A DNA stretch of 64,000 nt from Bryoerythrophyllum caledonicum. Taxonomy: Eukaryota; Streptophyta; Bryopsida; Pottiales; Pottiaceae. The notes under the pieces were generated by a model. It did not search any database. It was not told where the DNA came from and worked only from the letters and a program-made list of their open reading frames with translations. Where the stretch lies: the NCBI GenBank assembly GCA_963971425.1, contig OZ020526.1:558001-622000 (forward strand), in the 5' to 3' direction. Both the position numbers and the translations under genes were made by a program. Shown here piece after piece: positions 29,811-42,342 of this stretch (its first letter is position 1; each line of letters starts with the position of its first letter).

Positions 29811-32800
29811 CCCTAAATCCAATGGACATCTACAAACATGATACTTCTAAGAATCTCTAGAATCAAGTTATATTTTTTAGTCATTGGCGTGCTGAGCACA
29901 ACAAATGGAGCACGCTTATGGACACCCTAAATTGGCAAATTGCATGGTTTCTTGCAGATTTAGATTCTCCATCGCAGGAATGTGACTTTTCGTAATGTGA
30001 AGCTGTATCTATGAACTGACGTTTGGAGTTGGGCTTGTCCATTGCAGTACTCCCTGTACATTCCATCCCAATCAACGAGGAATAATTTGTCTCTAGTCTA
30101 TTTGCTCTTGCCAGTAGTGACAGGAGCACTAATTTCAAAGGTATGTCTTTCTACTTCTTCGGAATCCCCCCCTCTCGACAGGCTAGGACCGTCGGAGAGT
30201 AGATTATTAACAAAGAGATTTGAGCTCCTAAATTGAGGCAGTCACCCTAAACCCCAAGGTTATTTGTCTCCCATTCTCATTATTCAAGATCGATTGAGAT
30301 GAGAGATGGGTGATTTTAAGGTTTGTGGCTATACTCGCGAAGACTCTTTCATTCATGGTTGATTTCATGAAAAGTCTTTCTTTCAACCTTAACTTGAGTT
30401 CAAAGACCACCGAGTTCTTTCACACTGGATTCTATTGGAATGAATACCAAGCTCAAGTGACTAGTCAGAGTGTAGAAGGAGTAACTCAGTAAGTGAACGA
30501 AAGGTGTGGTAGGTGCTGGGAGACTCCTAAACCAAGGTAGTTTCTAACTTATTGATGGGGTGGGCATGGATGTGCTACAGACTCATGAAAGAATGGGTAT
30601 CAACAACAGTCTACGAAGTTCACGCTTGCAAAATGGAAGGCAATACATTCCCACGGGGCTTGGAATTTGTCAAGGAATTTGTTTCAACTTACTGTGGTGG
30701 CTAGCGTGGGACAAATGGTGTTGCTCGTTGTTGGTGGAAGATCTGGACTCCTAGAACCGGCAATCCTAGACATGTATGCATGACGAGAGACAAGATTGAA
30801 CAAGGCATGTTTCTAATTCTTTGTCTTAGTGAATCTTCCTAGTTCAGGTTGGATATGCAATTTCACGTAGTTAATATGCTTATTAAACCGTTCTTTGATC
30901 ATGTGTCTTTGTCATGACTTCTAAGTATTTCAAGTTTTGTTTACATTCTAGGCTCAAGGTCAAGGGTTGAAGATTGATTGTGCTGTAATCTAGAGAGGAT
31001 GCAAAGGAGAGCAACATTGATAGTGTGTTGAGAATGCTCAGTGAGGAGCTTCTCGTCTCTACCAAACATCTACCTCCAAACTTCAAGGACTTTTATGAAC
31101 ATTTCTGTGGAGAACCATGAGGGAGCATGTGACATTATACTTCTATCTGAAGAGTACGATTTTTCATTTGAGATTTGGAAATGGAGAGTTGCTCGTGTAA
31201 CCTGTCTCCGAGTCTTTTGAGATGTTGTATCGGTAGAGTTGATTTGGAGGTTCCATAAACGCCCCTCATGTATAACTTAAACCGATCAAGTAGAGTTTTC
31301 TGGTGACCCTAAACCCCGGGGAAGATGGATGCAACGAGAGGTTTTGAATACTACCAAGTGTTGGCTTTTGCTCGATGGCAAAGGAGGCAGAATTCTGATA
31401 TTCCTTTCTTGTGTTTGCATGCAGTTCGGGGAGGAGATCCAATTCACCCCTAAACCATGAGATTACAATCAAGATCCAAAGTGTGTAGCTCATTTGCGGC
31501 ATGCCAACATGCTCGATCCCACCATGAAGACATTCTCGAAGAATTGCACGATGTGAGTCAAATCCACCTCATACAAACCCAGTTTTACAAACTCGTGAAT
31601 GTCTGACTCAAGAAGTAGGTAGGACAATGCATTAGCAATCAAGGAGAGGGGCAGGGAGTGCATATGAAATACTTGGTGCTTTTGTTTTAGAATAGTGTGA
31701 GCATGACAACATCTTGATAATATAGGTAGATCATTGTCAAAGAGAGAGAAAGAACATCTTGGGAAGAGTACCTTGAGTATATTTTTGGAGGTTCAATGAC
31801 GTTGTTCCAACATTTTCAGTAGTTCAATTGCCATTGATGAGTACCTCATTGCGGAAATGGTTTCCTTTTGAACTTGGATGGTGCGTAGATGTGGCAGTAG
31901 CGAGTGATTTGCCATCAATGTGGAAGGATTGAAAAGCAACCAAGCTAATCCATGTAGACCCTAAATCCTAAACCCTGAAGACTCGTGGATTGGTCTCGCT
32001 ATGCAAGGTAAGTTTCAGTTTTGAAAGATGAATTTTGATTTATTGAATTCTTGTTCAAAATTTTGTTCATCGTTTGGAAGATCTTATTTCTTCATTTTTG
32101 TTGAGGTGCTTGCTCTAAGGTATGGACTAAGAAGTGTGATTGCGGAGAAGCGGTGAGAAGAAAGATTCAGCTGCTGTGGAGAAAGAATTCTTTCAAATCC
32201 CGATTCTGCCTGCTAACTTCGAGGGAAGTGGAGGCCACTGGTGGATTTGTCATCGGTGACCTAGACCCCTTCTTTGATGTAGTGGTACGCAAATAGATTC
32301 TCTCTTCTCCACCGTGTTTTTTTTTTTTCTCTCAGAGGACAAATGAATTAATTGCACCTAGTATTGAAAGTAGCATCTAGTACCTATGAACTTCATTTAC
32401 GTTGGAACAGGTAGATATAGGATTACTTACAATCAACTTTAATCTTCTTGGTATTATATGTTTCAAAAAAGACGCGGATGTAAAGCAGGGCTATAGTTAT
32501 TAACACCTAAACATGAGTTGATTCTAAAACTCTGTAGAGTACGTTGCTTGACGTTTGGAAACCTTAGGAAAATTGGCAATTGCTAAACTGCCCTTTGATT
32601 AATTTCCTTCTAGACTCTTAAGGAAAATTTTATTGTTGTTGTAGTAATTACTAAACCATCTCTTTCACATCCATGTAGGCATTATATAATGTTGAGTAGA
32701 TGTTCTTTATTACTGCATTGGCCTTAGCCATCATGTTTGTCAACGAACTATGTCTTTTGTGGGGGATGTTGTCAGGATGCTACATATTTGAGTCAAGGTA

Positions 32801-33000
32801 GTCATGATGGAAGCAAGGAGGCGCTGATGTTTTGTTGTTATGTGGACAAGTTGCCCTAAACCTTTGTAAAATATTTATAAGTTCCTCAATTCTTGGAGAA
32901 TGCCACGTTCCAACCCACGGAGATTATGGGTCATTCGGAACAGAATATGAATGGAAGTGTCATCCTTTTGGATTGTTTCTTCAACTCAGGCCGCTTGGTT
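29811..33000 (+). pseudogene. coding-like remnants of an unknown gene
   Basis: Short plus-strand pieces read like protein but do not connect. One is near 31000-31120, with SVLRMLSEELLVS and HLPPNFKDFYEHF. Another is near 32230-32300, with VEATGGFVIGDLDPFFDVVV and a TAG. Donor-like sites follow at 30141 (TTTCAAAG then GTATGT) and 32008 (ATGCAAG then GTAAGT). The region may be the wreck of a multi-exon gene. No family was recognised. Confidence 0.25.
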
Positions 33001-35042
33001 GTGGAAGACCTTCCAAGAAGCCCTAAATCCAATGTTGTGGACCGTGAACTAGGTTAGTAAGCACAAACAACAATGTGAAAGTAGAAAAACTTATATATTG
33101 GGAGGAAGCATTGTTCTCATTGTTGTTTTCGTTGTGTAAAGCATTTCCATGTTCAGTTACAAATTTTATTGGAGGAATGAGGCAGTGGATGAGGTACGAC
33201 TGCTTTTTTATTCTTTTATTTTTAGACTCTAGTATCCTAAAACCTAGGATATTCAATATTTAGCATTGAGTTTTTTTTTATAATGCTGATTGTCTATCTT
33301 CTTAGTTGTTATCCACTATTTGTCTTCCCAACAATTGTCTATTGTCTATCTACATTATATTATATGTCTTATGGGCAAACTCTTACAATCCATTGTTACA
33401 GTGCAGATCTCTTTTTCTAGTTTGGTCTTGGAGCTTGGTGTTGGAGTTTGAAAGACCCTGAGCTAGAGTTGCAGATAATATAATATTCCACACGGTATTG
33501 TAGTCGTAAGCACAACTTTGAATGGGGGTGAAGTTGGAGTTTTCTTTAGTACCTTGGAGTTAGTTGAAGTTATACTGGTGAATTCAGGATAACATTTAAC
33601 AATCTTAACATTTCATCCACGAGTTGAGGCTAAGTTCTTCAAGAACTTTGATAAGTTGTTATCATACAGAGTGGAAAACCAATATCCAACAGTTATCCCC
33701 ATCAATGTCTTGTTGGAATTATCGTTGATTAGAGGATAACTGCCCTAGAGCAAACAATCATCCCTTTAAAGGTGTCAATGACTTCCCGAACAAGGGTCTT
33801 GTTGAAGTTATCCTTGAGTTGAGAGTCACTACCTAAAAGTGAAGAGTCATTTTTGATGGGAACCCTAAACCTTTTATTGAACCTAGTGTTATCATCGTGT
33901 CGAGGATAACATCATGTACCCAAAGTTATTCTTGCTTGAAGGAGAATTTTAAATACTCGAGTTATTTTGTAGTCAATGAAACATTTAATAACTTGAAGTT
34001 GTTTCACATTGCATTGGGGGTTAACGTGGAGTCTTTTGGAATTGGTTGAAGGTATTGGTGGCTTGTAAATCATCCTTGACAACCCCTGAATTATTGAAGA
34101 ACCGATCATTTCCAATATCTAGGGGCAATATGCAAGGTGGAAGTGTTCAATCCTGAATGTGCAAATTTGTTTCAAGTCTGTTACACATGCACATAAACAT
34201 AGGTGTTCATGCTTGGACTCTCTAGAATCAATTACCTAGGATCCTAGGATTCTCCATTGCTTTGTTGAGATGTTTTACAGTGTTGCAAAAGCACATACTC
34301 ACGTGGTCAAGGGGAGGCTGTGAAGAGGCTTTGGAGGAGGCTGAGCATTGCATTTTTATAACCAGGTTCGCACCTTATCAATGATTTATGGGCTCTATCA
34401 AATTCTACAGAAATGCACATAGTGTAGAGTATTGGAACGCTGACCATTTATATGAATGATTCAAGTATCATTGTATTGACACTCATTGAGCAACCATGTC
34501 TCTTACAAGTTGGGTAACCTTCTTCTCTGAACCCATTAACAAGAAGGATGGCTTTTAATTTTTAGGAAGATTTGGAAGCCAAGGTACGAACCTTTTCTCC
34601 ACCTCCGTGCTTTGGTGCAATTATCTAAGCGTCACTGTCTGCTAGTCGTCTTTCAACTGGTTCACATGGAATATCCTCGCTTTTCAAAATTTGAAGGAAG
34701 TGGTTGATGGGATTTTCTAGACGTGAATAGTGAGTTGAGAAACTTGTCTATTTCACTAGAGAAGCCATCTATCCTTCGGGTTGGGTGTCTCTTTTGCATT
34801 TGGACGGAGATAACTTTTCAAAGTTCATTTTCTCCAGATCAGAACGACATCTCTCCACTTTAAACAAGAAATGTCAGCTGGATTTGCCGATATAGAGAGG
34901 GTACTGTAAATAGGAGTCATGATTGACAGATATGTCATAGCCTTAAGTGTGATATTCATACTTAGGTATTATTGGCCTACACCTGAAATCGATAATCACC
35001 CTTGAATATAGAAAAGTCCTAAATTCCTGAAGCATTGTTGAG
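33001..35042. other. intergenic, nothing coding
   Basis: The part 33590-33920 holds scattered GGATAACA and GTTATCCC strings, which are degenerate relatives of the 40-bp array that follows. No gene was seen. Confidence 0.4.
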
Positions 35043-35545
35043 GGTTATAGAGTGGAGTTATTCTCGGGCCGAGGATAACCTGTGTTATAGAGTGAACTAT
35101 TCCCTAGGCCAAGGATAATCAATGTTACAGAGTGGAATTATTCTCGGGCCCAGGATAACCAGTGTTATAGAGTGAAGTATTCTCGAGCCGAGGATAACCA
35201 GTGTTATAGAGTGAAGTATTCTTGAGCCGAGGATAAGCAGTGTTATAGGGTGGAGTATTCCCCAAGTCGAGGATAACCAGTGTTATAGAGTGGAGTACTC
35301 CTCAGGTCGGAGATAACCAGTGTTATAGAGTGGAGTATTCCCCAGGTAGGGGATAACCAGTGTTATAGAGTGAAGTATTCTCGGGCTGAGGATAACCAGT
35401 GTTATAGAGTGGAGTATTCTCCAGGTGGGGGATAACCAGTGTTATACAGTGAAGTATTCCCAGGCCGAGGATAACCAGTGTTATAAAGTGGAGTTATTCT
35501 CGGGTCGAGGAGAACCAGTGTTATAGGATGGAGAATTACCCTAAA
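35043..35545. repeat. 40-bp tandem array, about 12.5 units
   Basis: Units of 39 to 41 bases run GTTATAGAGTGGAGTATTC, a variable centre of about ten bases such as TCGGGCCG, then AGGATAACCAGT. The ends are conserved and the centre varies. GTTAT at the start and ATAAC at the end of each unit are inverted, so each unit can form a hairpin. Confidence 0.9.
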
Positions 35546-38500
35546 TCGAAGACGCAGTTAATCTTGTACCTCCAAAATCGAAACTCACGGCGCTACCTTG
35601 CTTCGAAGACGCAGATACACCAAACCCTTGCGACACAAAAGAGTTTGAACCCTAAGCTACAACCCCGTCATCGCCCATTCGTTGTATGCCATACTCCCAA
35701 AACCCACCCGGGGTTTGAATGCTCCCTGCAAATTACTACACTACCAAAGTGGGGGTGCTTTTCGACACATTTTTCAAAAAGTTTTTAACATTGTTTTTTT
35801 CGACATTGTTTACAACATTAAAGTGTCGAAAACTGATTACGTTCAAAACTTTGCGCTTTCTGACATGGTTTATGACACTATACTGTCGTTAAAAATGTCG
35901 AAAAGTTTTGTGACGCTTATGTGTTGAAATCAATGTCTTAAATTTTTGACATATTAAAATGAATATTGAAAAATCGAAAAATATATTGAATAACAATTGT
36001 TGTGAAGATTGTCTTGAAGATTGTTATAAAGATTCTCATAGAGAATGTTATAAAAATAAACTTTATAAATATATCTTTGTATGGATTATGTAGATGAAAT
36101 TGTATCTAATTTAGTTGTACACATTTGAAGGCCAATAAGTGCTATTGCAAGTACAATTTTCTGCCACTCAAAAGAGTCCTCAGTAACAAATATATAGCCC
36201 CGATAATTCATAATATTTACAAAAACTCATCATTAGAATCAGTGGCACAGAAAAATTACAAGTAAAAAAGAACCTCCTCTTGATGCATAGCTACGTCAAT
36301 CTTACCACTAAACCAATACACAAAATCGACAATCTTTGCAACGCTTCTTATGTATTTGTCAACAAAAGTGCCGTGGCAAATGCAGAAGACTCTCACAAAA
36401 TAAAGAATCCTCTCACAGAAAACTCTCCATGCGTTAAAAGCAGTTACCATTTGGCGCCAATGTCACTCCTTCAAGAGTCATGTCTTGTAAAATTTTCACG
36501 AATATATTCATATCTAGTATTGCCCTGGCCACTCCATACAAGGTAGATAACAAACATCCAGCGAAGGATAAAGTAAGTCCATATATTGTACTAACAATCT
36601 CTCAATTGAATCACTTGACTAGTCTCAGACCTATTCACAGTACTATAGCTTAGAATTCGTGCTACGCAACTTGTTGACAACATTCTCACGCTTAGCGACA
36701 ACCAGAAGCATCTCTGCTTTGAGCACCTCTAAACAATAGGAATTGTTTAAAGACAAGGTCAATGTTGGGTACCATACATGCTATTTTATTATTCTCAGAA
36801 CTTTTTTTGTCCAAATCCTCTGAATATGAAAATTACATGCTTAGCGAAAACAGAGACCAAAAACAACAGACTTCCTATGCATCTGAAGAGTAGGTGGAAG
36901 TCCAACATGGAATTTGGGAATCCAATCCTCAAAAATCCAGCATTGTGGCATCTCTCCCGAGCTGCTAATTTGGGATGCCAATCTCTATATGGACGGTCAT
37001 ATCTACAGTGTACACGGTTGAAATACAATGATGAATTACTATGATGAAATTCAACATTCAACACTTGATCACTTTCATTTCAGTTCAGTCGTTGGGTAAA
37101 GTTATAGAGGAACCTAGAACCGATAATATAAAAAATTTAGCATACATGTGGGGCAGGTCCGATACGAGAAATATTCTTCTCTTATAGGAGAAAAGATTTG
37201 ATGAGGTTAACCAATTTTTCCAAAATTTGTTACTCAGAAATGAGATTTCTATTATCTTAAAAGTGAACGTTCCTTCATGACCCATACTTGTAAAATAGGA
37301 TCACTTATTTCTAGTACCTTTGATAGTAGAACATGATAATAGTGTTACTCAAATCCATCAACTTAAGAGTCTCCTACAATTCCTTTACAACCAACCATGC
37401 ATAAAAATTCTCCCTAGATTTCTCAACAAGAAAAGATGACATTTCAATACAAGAGTTCTTGGAAATAGGGGAGTGTATTATGCTTGAAGGGGGTCATTAT
37501 CGACTTTTACTATCTCTACCTTACAAGTTTGATACAAAAAAAAACTGAAACACGCTCACTAGAAAGATATTGTTAGGTATTTCGGTGAGACGCGAGGAAT
37601 GCTATCATGTGAGCCTAGAGAGGTGAGCGGTGAGCGATGAGTGGTAAATTGTGAGCGGTGAGGAGTTGCTTATCCTATACGGTTTGACGTTTGATGACAT
37701 CCCGTGTGGATTTAGAGAGAAGAATGTATTAGTTTTAGACAGTAGGAGTTCTATGACCGTGGAATTTATTATGAAAATGGCTTTTGTTTTTATGTGAATA
37801 TAAGAAGGATATCCTATTTCCGTGCAAAAAAATCCTATGGCTGTGGAATTTATTATAGAATAGATTTCATTTTTATGAGGATATTAGAACTACATTCTAT
37901 TTTTGTCCAAAGGTAAATGTCTAGGAAGTATATAATTGAGAGCAAGGTAAAGTGGACCACTTTTGATCCTAATCACAGTTCATTAATGCAAGATTCAGAA
38001 TTGCGTATTAAATTTGTTTAGGGTTTAATTGTTCTTACAAGATATTAAAAGAATATGTTTTTTTACAAAGTGAAGCAATTTTTTTTGAAAAAGACATCTT
38101 CAAAAAATCGATGAATATTTTGTAAGACCATAGAAGTAGCTGAAAACCAGTAAAGTAGTTTGTTGACAATTTGAAAAGTTTCTACATAATAGGTAAAAAG
38201 TGCATGCAATTGATTATGTTCTAGATTTAGGGTCCATGGTGCCATCAACTTTATTATGAACTTCAAGAATATTAAAATGAGGAGTAAATTCAAAATATTT
38301 GATGTCATGAATGTTGTATTGAAAACCAAATGTAGAGATTTGTTTTCAAACTATAATTTTAATGAACTTTATTGAAGATGTTCATTTGGCTACTATAGAT
38401 TTGAGTACTTGTAATAGTAATAGAGGGCACAATGAAAAAGAAAACCGACTTAGAAGACATTTTGGGAGTATTTTATAGCCTTTGACTAAGAATTTTGTAA

Positions 38501-39500
38501 TTTCAGCATTGTGGACCAACTTTTTTGAAAGCCAAAAATATTGCAATGGATATAGAACAAGCCAAATTGAAACACATAATATTAATGTGGACTAAAAGGC
38601 CCCTATCAAGTAGGCCATGAGGTCTCACACATTGCAAACACTGAAAATAAGACTAATCATAAAGTCATTTGCTAGAACTATTATTTGCAGAACTGCTACA
38701 TCCATCACTATCATCACCCTTTGTAGCTTCTACATCTAGAAACTGCTGCATAGAAACATTAAACAAGCAATGGACACGAGAAGGAGTAGGGGAAGAAGCT
38801 GCTGTATATACAGCGGACGACGCTATTTTGCGAGCCTAGAGCGGTGAGCGGTGAGCGTAGAGCAGAAATTATATACTATTTTTAGGATTTAGGATTAATT
38901 TATAATATATTACTATTTAAAAAAACATTTTATTATTTTTAGTAAAGAATAGGACCTATCACAGTGGAGAATTTTACATAATAAATAATATTTTCAATTC
39001 ATCGAAGTAGATTTAGGGTAACAAGAACTTGAACCTTGTCATATATAATTAACCATGGCTGAGCAAGATTATCCAAATCCAATACTGAAATTTGTACAAA
39101 TCAAGATATGACATAATTCAAAATAGAATAGGTAAAACCTTGTAGTGGCCCTTTTAGTCTCACTACATCTTTACTGCATGTTCAAAAACTGGAATAAAAA
39201 GTTGCTCAATGGCATAGAAAACCTTAAGAAATAGGATGGCTAAGTAGGCCGCTCTCAAGAATGCACTTGATCTCGTGAAAACCTAGGCTTGGAGCATGTA
39301 TAAAAAACATCACTATGAGAGTGAAATCCACAGACCACAATGAAGATGTAATACAAGTGCTTACAGTTTGTCCACTGACCTCGCTTACCTAGAGATTTCT
39401 TCATCATTTCTTGAAAGAATGGACAAGAACAAGTGGGGAACTATCCAACAGTGATGGAATATTGTTCAATTATTCGAGGAGTTCCTGAGTGAAACGTAAC
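35546..39500. other. AT-rich intergenic DNA with a few small repeats
   Basis: At 37611-37664 and 38829-38864 a short GAGCGGTGAGCG repeat follows GAGCCTAGAG. The part 35760-35930 holds several inverted copies of TGTCGAAAA and GACATTGTT. Short open frames here are not convincing. Confidence 0.4.
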
Positions 39501-39817
39501 AATGCATCCAATTGGAATAGGTATCATGGTCAATCGGCGGAGACTACCTCTGAGCAAAATGGCGGATGCACAAACATTAGCTTGTTTCTTTGAAGGTGCT
39601 TTTGCATTCCTACGAATTTTTTTCCAAACCTTAGCTTGGGATGATCATCACGGAATTGCGGAAGAATATATCCGGACAAATCAACCGGAATCCACTGACC
39701 TTCGAATAATCTCCGAGGGGATATTGCAGTATGTGGCTGAAGTTGAAATCCTCCATTTTGTAGTGCAAGAATTTTAGAGGTAGATAGGTTAGTACCCATC
39801 TTCACTAGCCAAACCAG

Positions 39818-40606
39818 ATCTTGAGCAGCGAGAAGATCGCTCAGGAGCTCCGAGAGAAGCTGGACAAAATGTTGGAATTTCCACATATGATAAGTGGAGC
39901 ACATTACACGAATGGTTACATCACATTGTGTAAAACACATCGATTAAAACACATAATTTGACGAATTTAAGTCTGGCATATCTTGATCTTGGTGAAATTC
40001 ACTCGCTTTCCTCCTACAAAGATACTGGAAAGTGATTGAATTCCGAACTTAAAGTGACGAACTACAAGAAGGCGTTCAGCTTCCAGAATCTGAAAAACTG
40101 GAAGAAAGAGAAAACCATACTAGCCGAAGGAGGCAAGACCACGGCAATAGTGAGTGCATCCGCCGCCTTGGTCACAATACCTTTCTTCATGATAGCTCAT
40201 TTTGCGCCGGAGAATTATCCCAATGTGAAGACAATCGCCAAATAGGTGGATAGAGTCATCGGGGCACCCAATGCGCTGCTAGGCGTTGGCATCTTCTACA
40301 GTGCGTGGTTCCTGGTCCACGTCGCCTCAAAGCCCATGCAAATGTTTAATAACGAGGCAGGTCTAGTCGACAACTACAAGCGTAGTCAAGCGTGCCTGGA
40401 TGAGTGGAACACCAAGCTGCAAGCGACGTGCTTGCTATTTGAACGGCATGCTTGCTATTTGAACGGCCTGCTGGCTATTTGAACGGCCTGCTAAGGAATA
40501 TGCTGATCTTTCTTGCGATTTCGAGTTCGACCTGTACAACAAACTGCAAGGAACTGGGCGAAACTGGACGTTGGAGGCGAGGGTTGCTTCAATATTAAGG
40601 ACATGA
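39818..40606 (+). pseudogene. broken gene, likely two membrane helices, unknown family
   Basis: The plus strand reads ILSSEKIAQELREKLDKMLE from 39818. Then, in another frame from about 40036, it codes for a basic stretch, a hydrophobic helix (AIVSASAALVTIPFFMIAHF) and, after a TAG at 40243-40245, a second one (LLGVGIFYSAWFLVHVAS). Next comes YKRSQACLDEWNTKLQ. A 20-base unit is present three times at 40430-40489 and shifts the frame. Downstream the coding sense continues as KEYADLSCDFEFDLYNKLQG to a TGA at 40604-40606. With one unit instead of three the frame would be continuous. The TAG again fits a lost Gln. I do not recognise the protein. Confidence 0.5.
40430..40489 (+). repeat. 20-bp triplication causing a frameshift
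   Basis: Three copies of GCTTGCTATTTGAACGGCCT with one or two changes. Two extra copies add 40 bases, which is not a multiple of three. The right-arm copy is 41671-41730. Confidence 0.95.
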
Positions 40607-40886
40607 ACCTGCCATTCTAGATCACAAAGTACAACTCTGGTCATGGACCATAGAAAAAAATAATTAACTCTTGTGTATGTCACCGGTGTATCCACAAGCA
40701 GCCTTCACATGTTTCCAACGTTGATTTCTTTATTTTTTTTCGCGGTGAGCGCCTCAAGTATTCAGGGTATTAGATTAGCATCACGAGGCGCGCACATTGT
40801 AAACTGATGTGGACACCTTGTGATTCGTAGAGTCTTATGAAAGAGACGTTAGAAATTTGCAAGAGACTCGAGTACTAAGGTAAGCT

Positions 40887-41031
40887 CCCCCATAACCAAC
40901 AAAAACCCATAGCCAACGCCTACAAAATTGGGGTATATCCAACCCTCTTCCATCCCATTACCACCAACTCAACTCCAAATGGAGATTTGCTATTAGTCAA
41001 GACCCTTTCTTTTGGTCGTTGGTTATGGGGG
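40887..41031. mobile_element. small inverted-repeat element at the contig end (possible MITE)
   Basis: CCCCCATAACCAAC (40887-40900) is the exact reverse complement of 41018-41031. The outer flanks also resemble each other (AAGGTA on the left, TACCT on the right). The interior has no gene. The last base shared with the right arm is 40887, the first base of this element. It could be a transposon or a chance hairpin. Confidence 0.4.
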
Positions 41032-41072
41032 TACCTACTGCTAGCCACCCATTAAACATGGCTGCACACTTT

Positions 41073-41272
41073 NNNNNNNNNNNNNNNNNNNNNNNNNNNN
41101 NNNNNNNNNNNNNNNNNNNNNNNNNNNNNNNNNNNNNNNNNNNNNNNNNNNNNNNNNNNNNNNNNNNNNNNNNNNNNNNNNNNNNNNNNNNNNNNNNNNN
41201 NNNNNNNNNNNNNNNNNNNNNNNNNNNNNNNNNNNNNNNNNNNNNNNNNNNNNNNNNNNNNNNNNNNNNNNN
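41073..41272. other. assembly gap, 200 N
   Basis: Exactly 200 unknown bases. A round number means a placeholder of unknown true length, as inserted by scaffolding programs. The 88-codon frame across it is not real. Confidence 0.98.
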
Positions 41273-41553
41273 GAGCTTACCTTAGTACTCGAGTCTCTTG
41301 CAAATTTCTAACGTCTCTTTCATAAGACTCTACGAATCACAAGGTGTCCACATCAGTTTACAATGTGCGCGCCTCGTGATGCTAATCTAATACCCTGAAT
41401 ACTTGAGGCGCTCACCGCGAAAAAAAATAAAGAAATCAACGTTGGAAACATGTGAAGGCTGCTTGTGGATACACCGGTGACATACACAAGAGTTAATTAT
41501 TTTTTTCTATGGTCCATGACCAGAGTTGTACTTTGTGATCTAGAATGGCAGGT

Positions 41554-42342
41554 TCATGTCCTTAATATTGAAGCAACCCTCGCCTCCAACGTCCAGTTTC
41601 GCCCAGTTCCTTGCAGTTTGTTGTACAGGTCGAACTCGAAATCGCAAGAAAGATCAGCATATTCCTTAGCAGGCCGTTCAAATAGCCAGCAGGCCGTTCA
41701 AATAGCAAGCATGCCGTTCAAATAGCAAGCACGTCGCTTGCAGCTTGGTGTTCCACTCATCCAGGCACGCTTGACTACGCTTGTAGTTGTCGACTAGACC
41801 TGCCTCGTTATTAAACATTTGCATGGGCTTTGAGGCGACGTGGACCAGGAACCACGCACTGTAGAAGATGCCAACGCCTAGCAGCGCATTGGGTGCCCCG
41901 ATGACTCTATCCACCTATTTGGCGATTGTCTTCACATTGGGATAATTCTCCGGCGCAAAATGAGCTATCATGAAGAAAGGTATTGTGACCAAGGCGGCGG
42001 ATGCACTCACTATTGCCGTGGTCTTGCCTCCTTCGGCTAGTATGGTTTTCTCTTTCTTCCAGTTTTTCAGATTCTGGAAGCTGAACGCCTTCTTGTAGTT
42101 CGTCACTTTAAGTTCGGAATTCAATCACTTTCCAGTATCTTTGTAGGAGGAAAGCGAGTGAATTTCACCAAGATCAAGATATGCCAGACTTAAATTCGTC
42201 AAATTATGTGTTTTAATCGATGTGTTTTACACAATGTGATGTAACCATTCGTGTAATGTGCTCCACTTATCATATGTGGAAATTCCAACATTTTGTCCAG
42301 CTTCTCTCGGAGCTCCTGAGCGATCTTCTCGCTGCTCAAGAT
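41554..42342 (-). pseudogene. right-arm copy of the broken membrane-protein gene
   Basis: Mirror of 39818-40606 with the same TAG (41915-41917) and the same 20-base triplication (41671-41730). The defects are shared, so they predate the two copies or the copies are one locus. Confidence 0.5.

Larger units (their letters stand above)
18160..40887 (+). repeat. left arm of giant inverted repeat
   Basis: Each base x of this arm pairs with the complement of base 82160-x in 41273-64000. I checked the match at both ends and at all open frames, and found no indel. Six substitutions were noticed, at 20553, 21701, 26069, 26175, 27345 and 28828, all transitions. The arm continues to the left of 18160 if the right arm continues beyond the window. 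Confidence 0.97.

Noticed and set aside
35043..35545. CRISPR-like array
   Set aside because: Units are 40 bases with only about ten variable bases that remain similar to each other, and the genome is eukaryotic. It is a minisatellite.
36256..36560. Remnant of a pentatricopeptide-repeat gene on the minus strand
   Set aside because: One short run (MTLEGVTLAPN) resembles the M..EGV.PN of such repeats, but the neighbouring codons contain many stops and no second repeat was found.
41019..41285. Open frame across the N gap
   Set aside because: It consists mostly of unknown bases.
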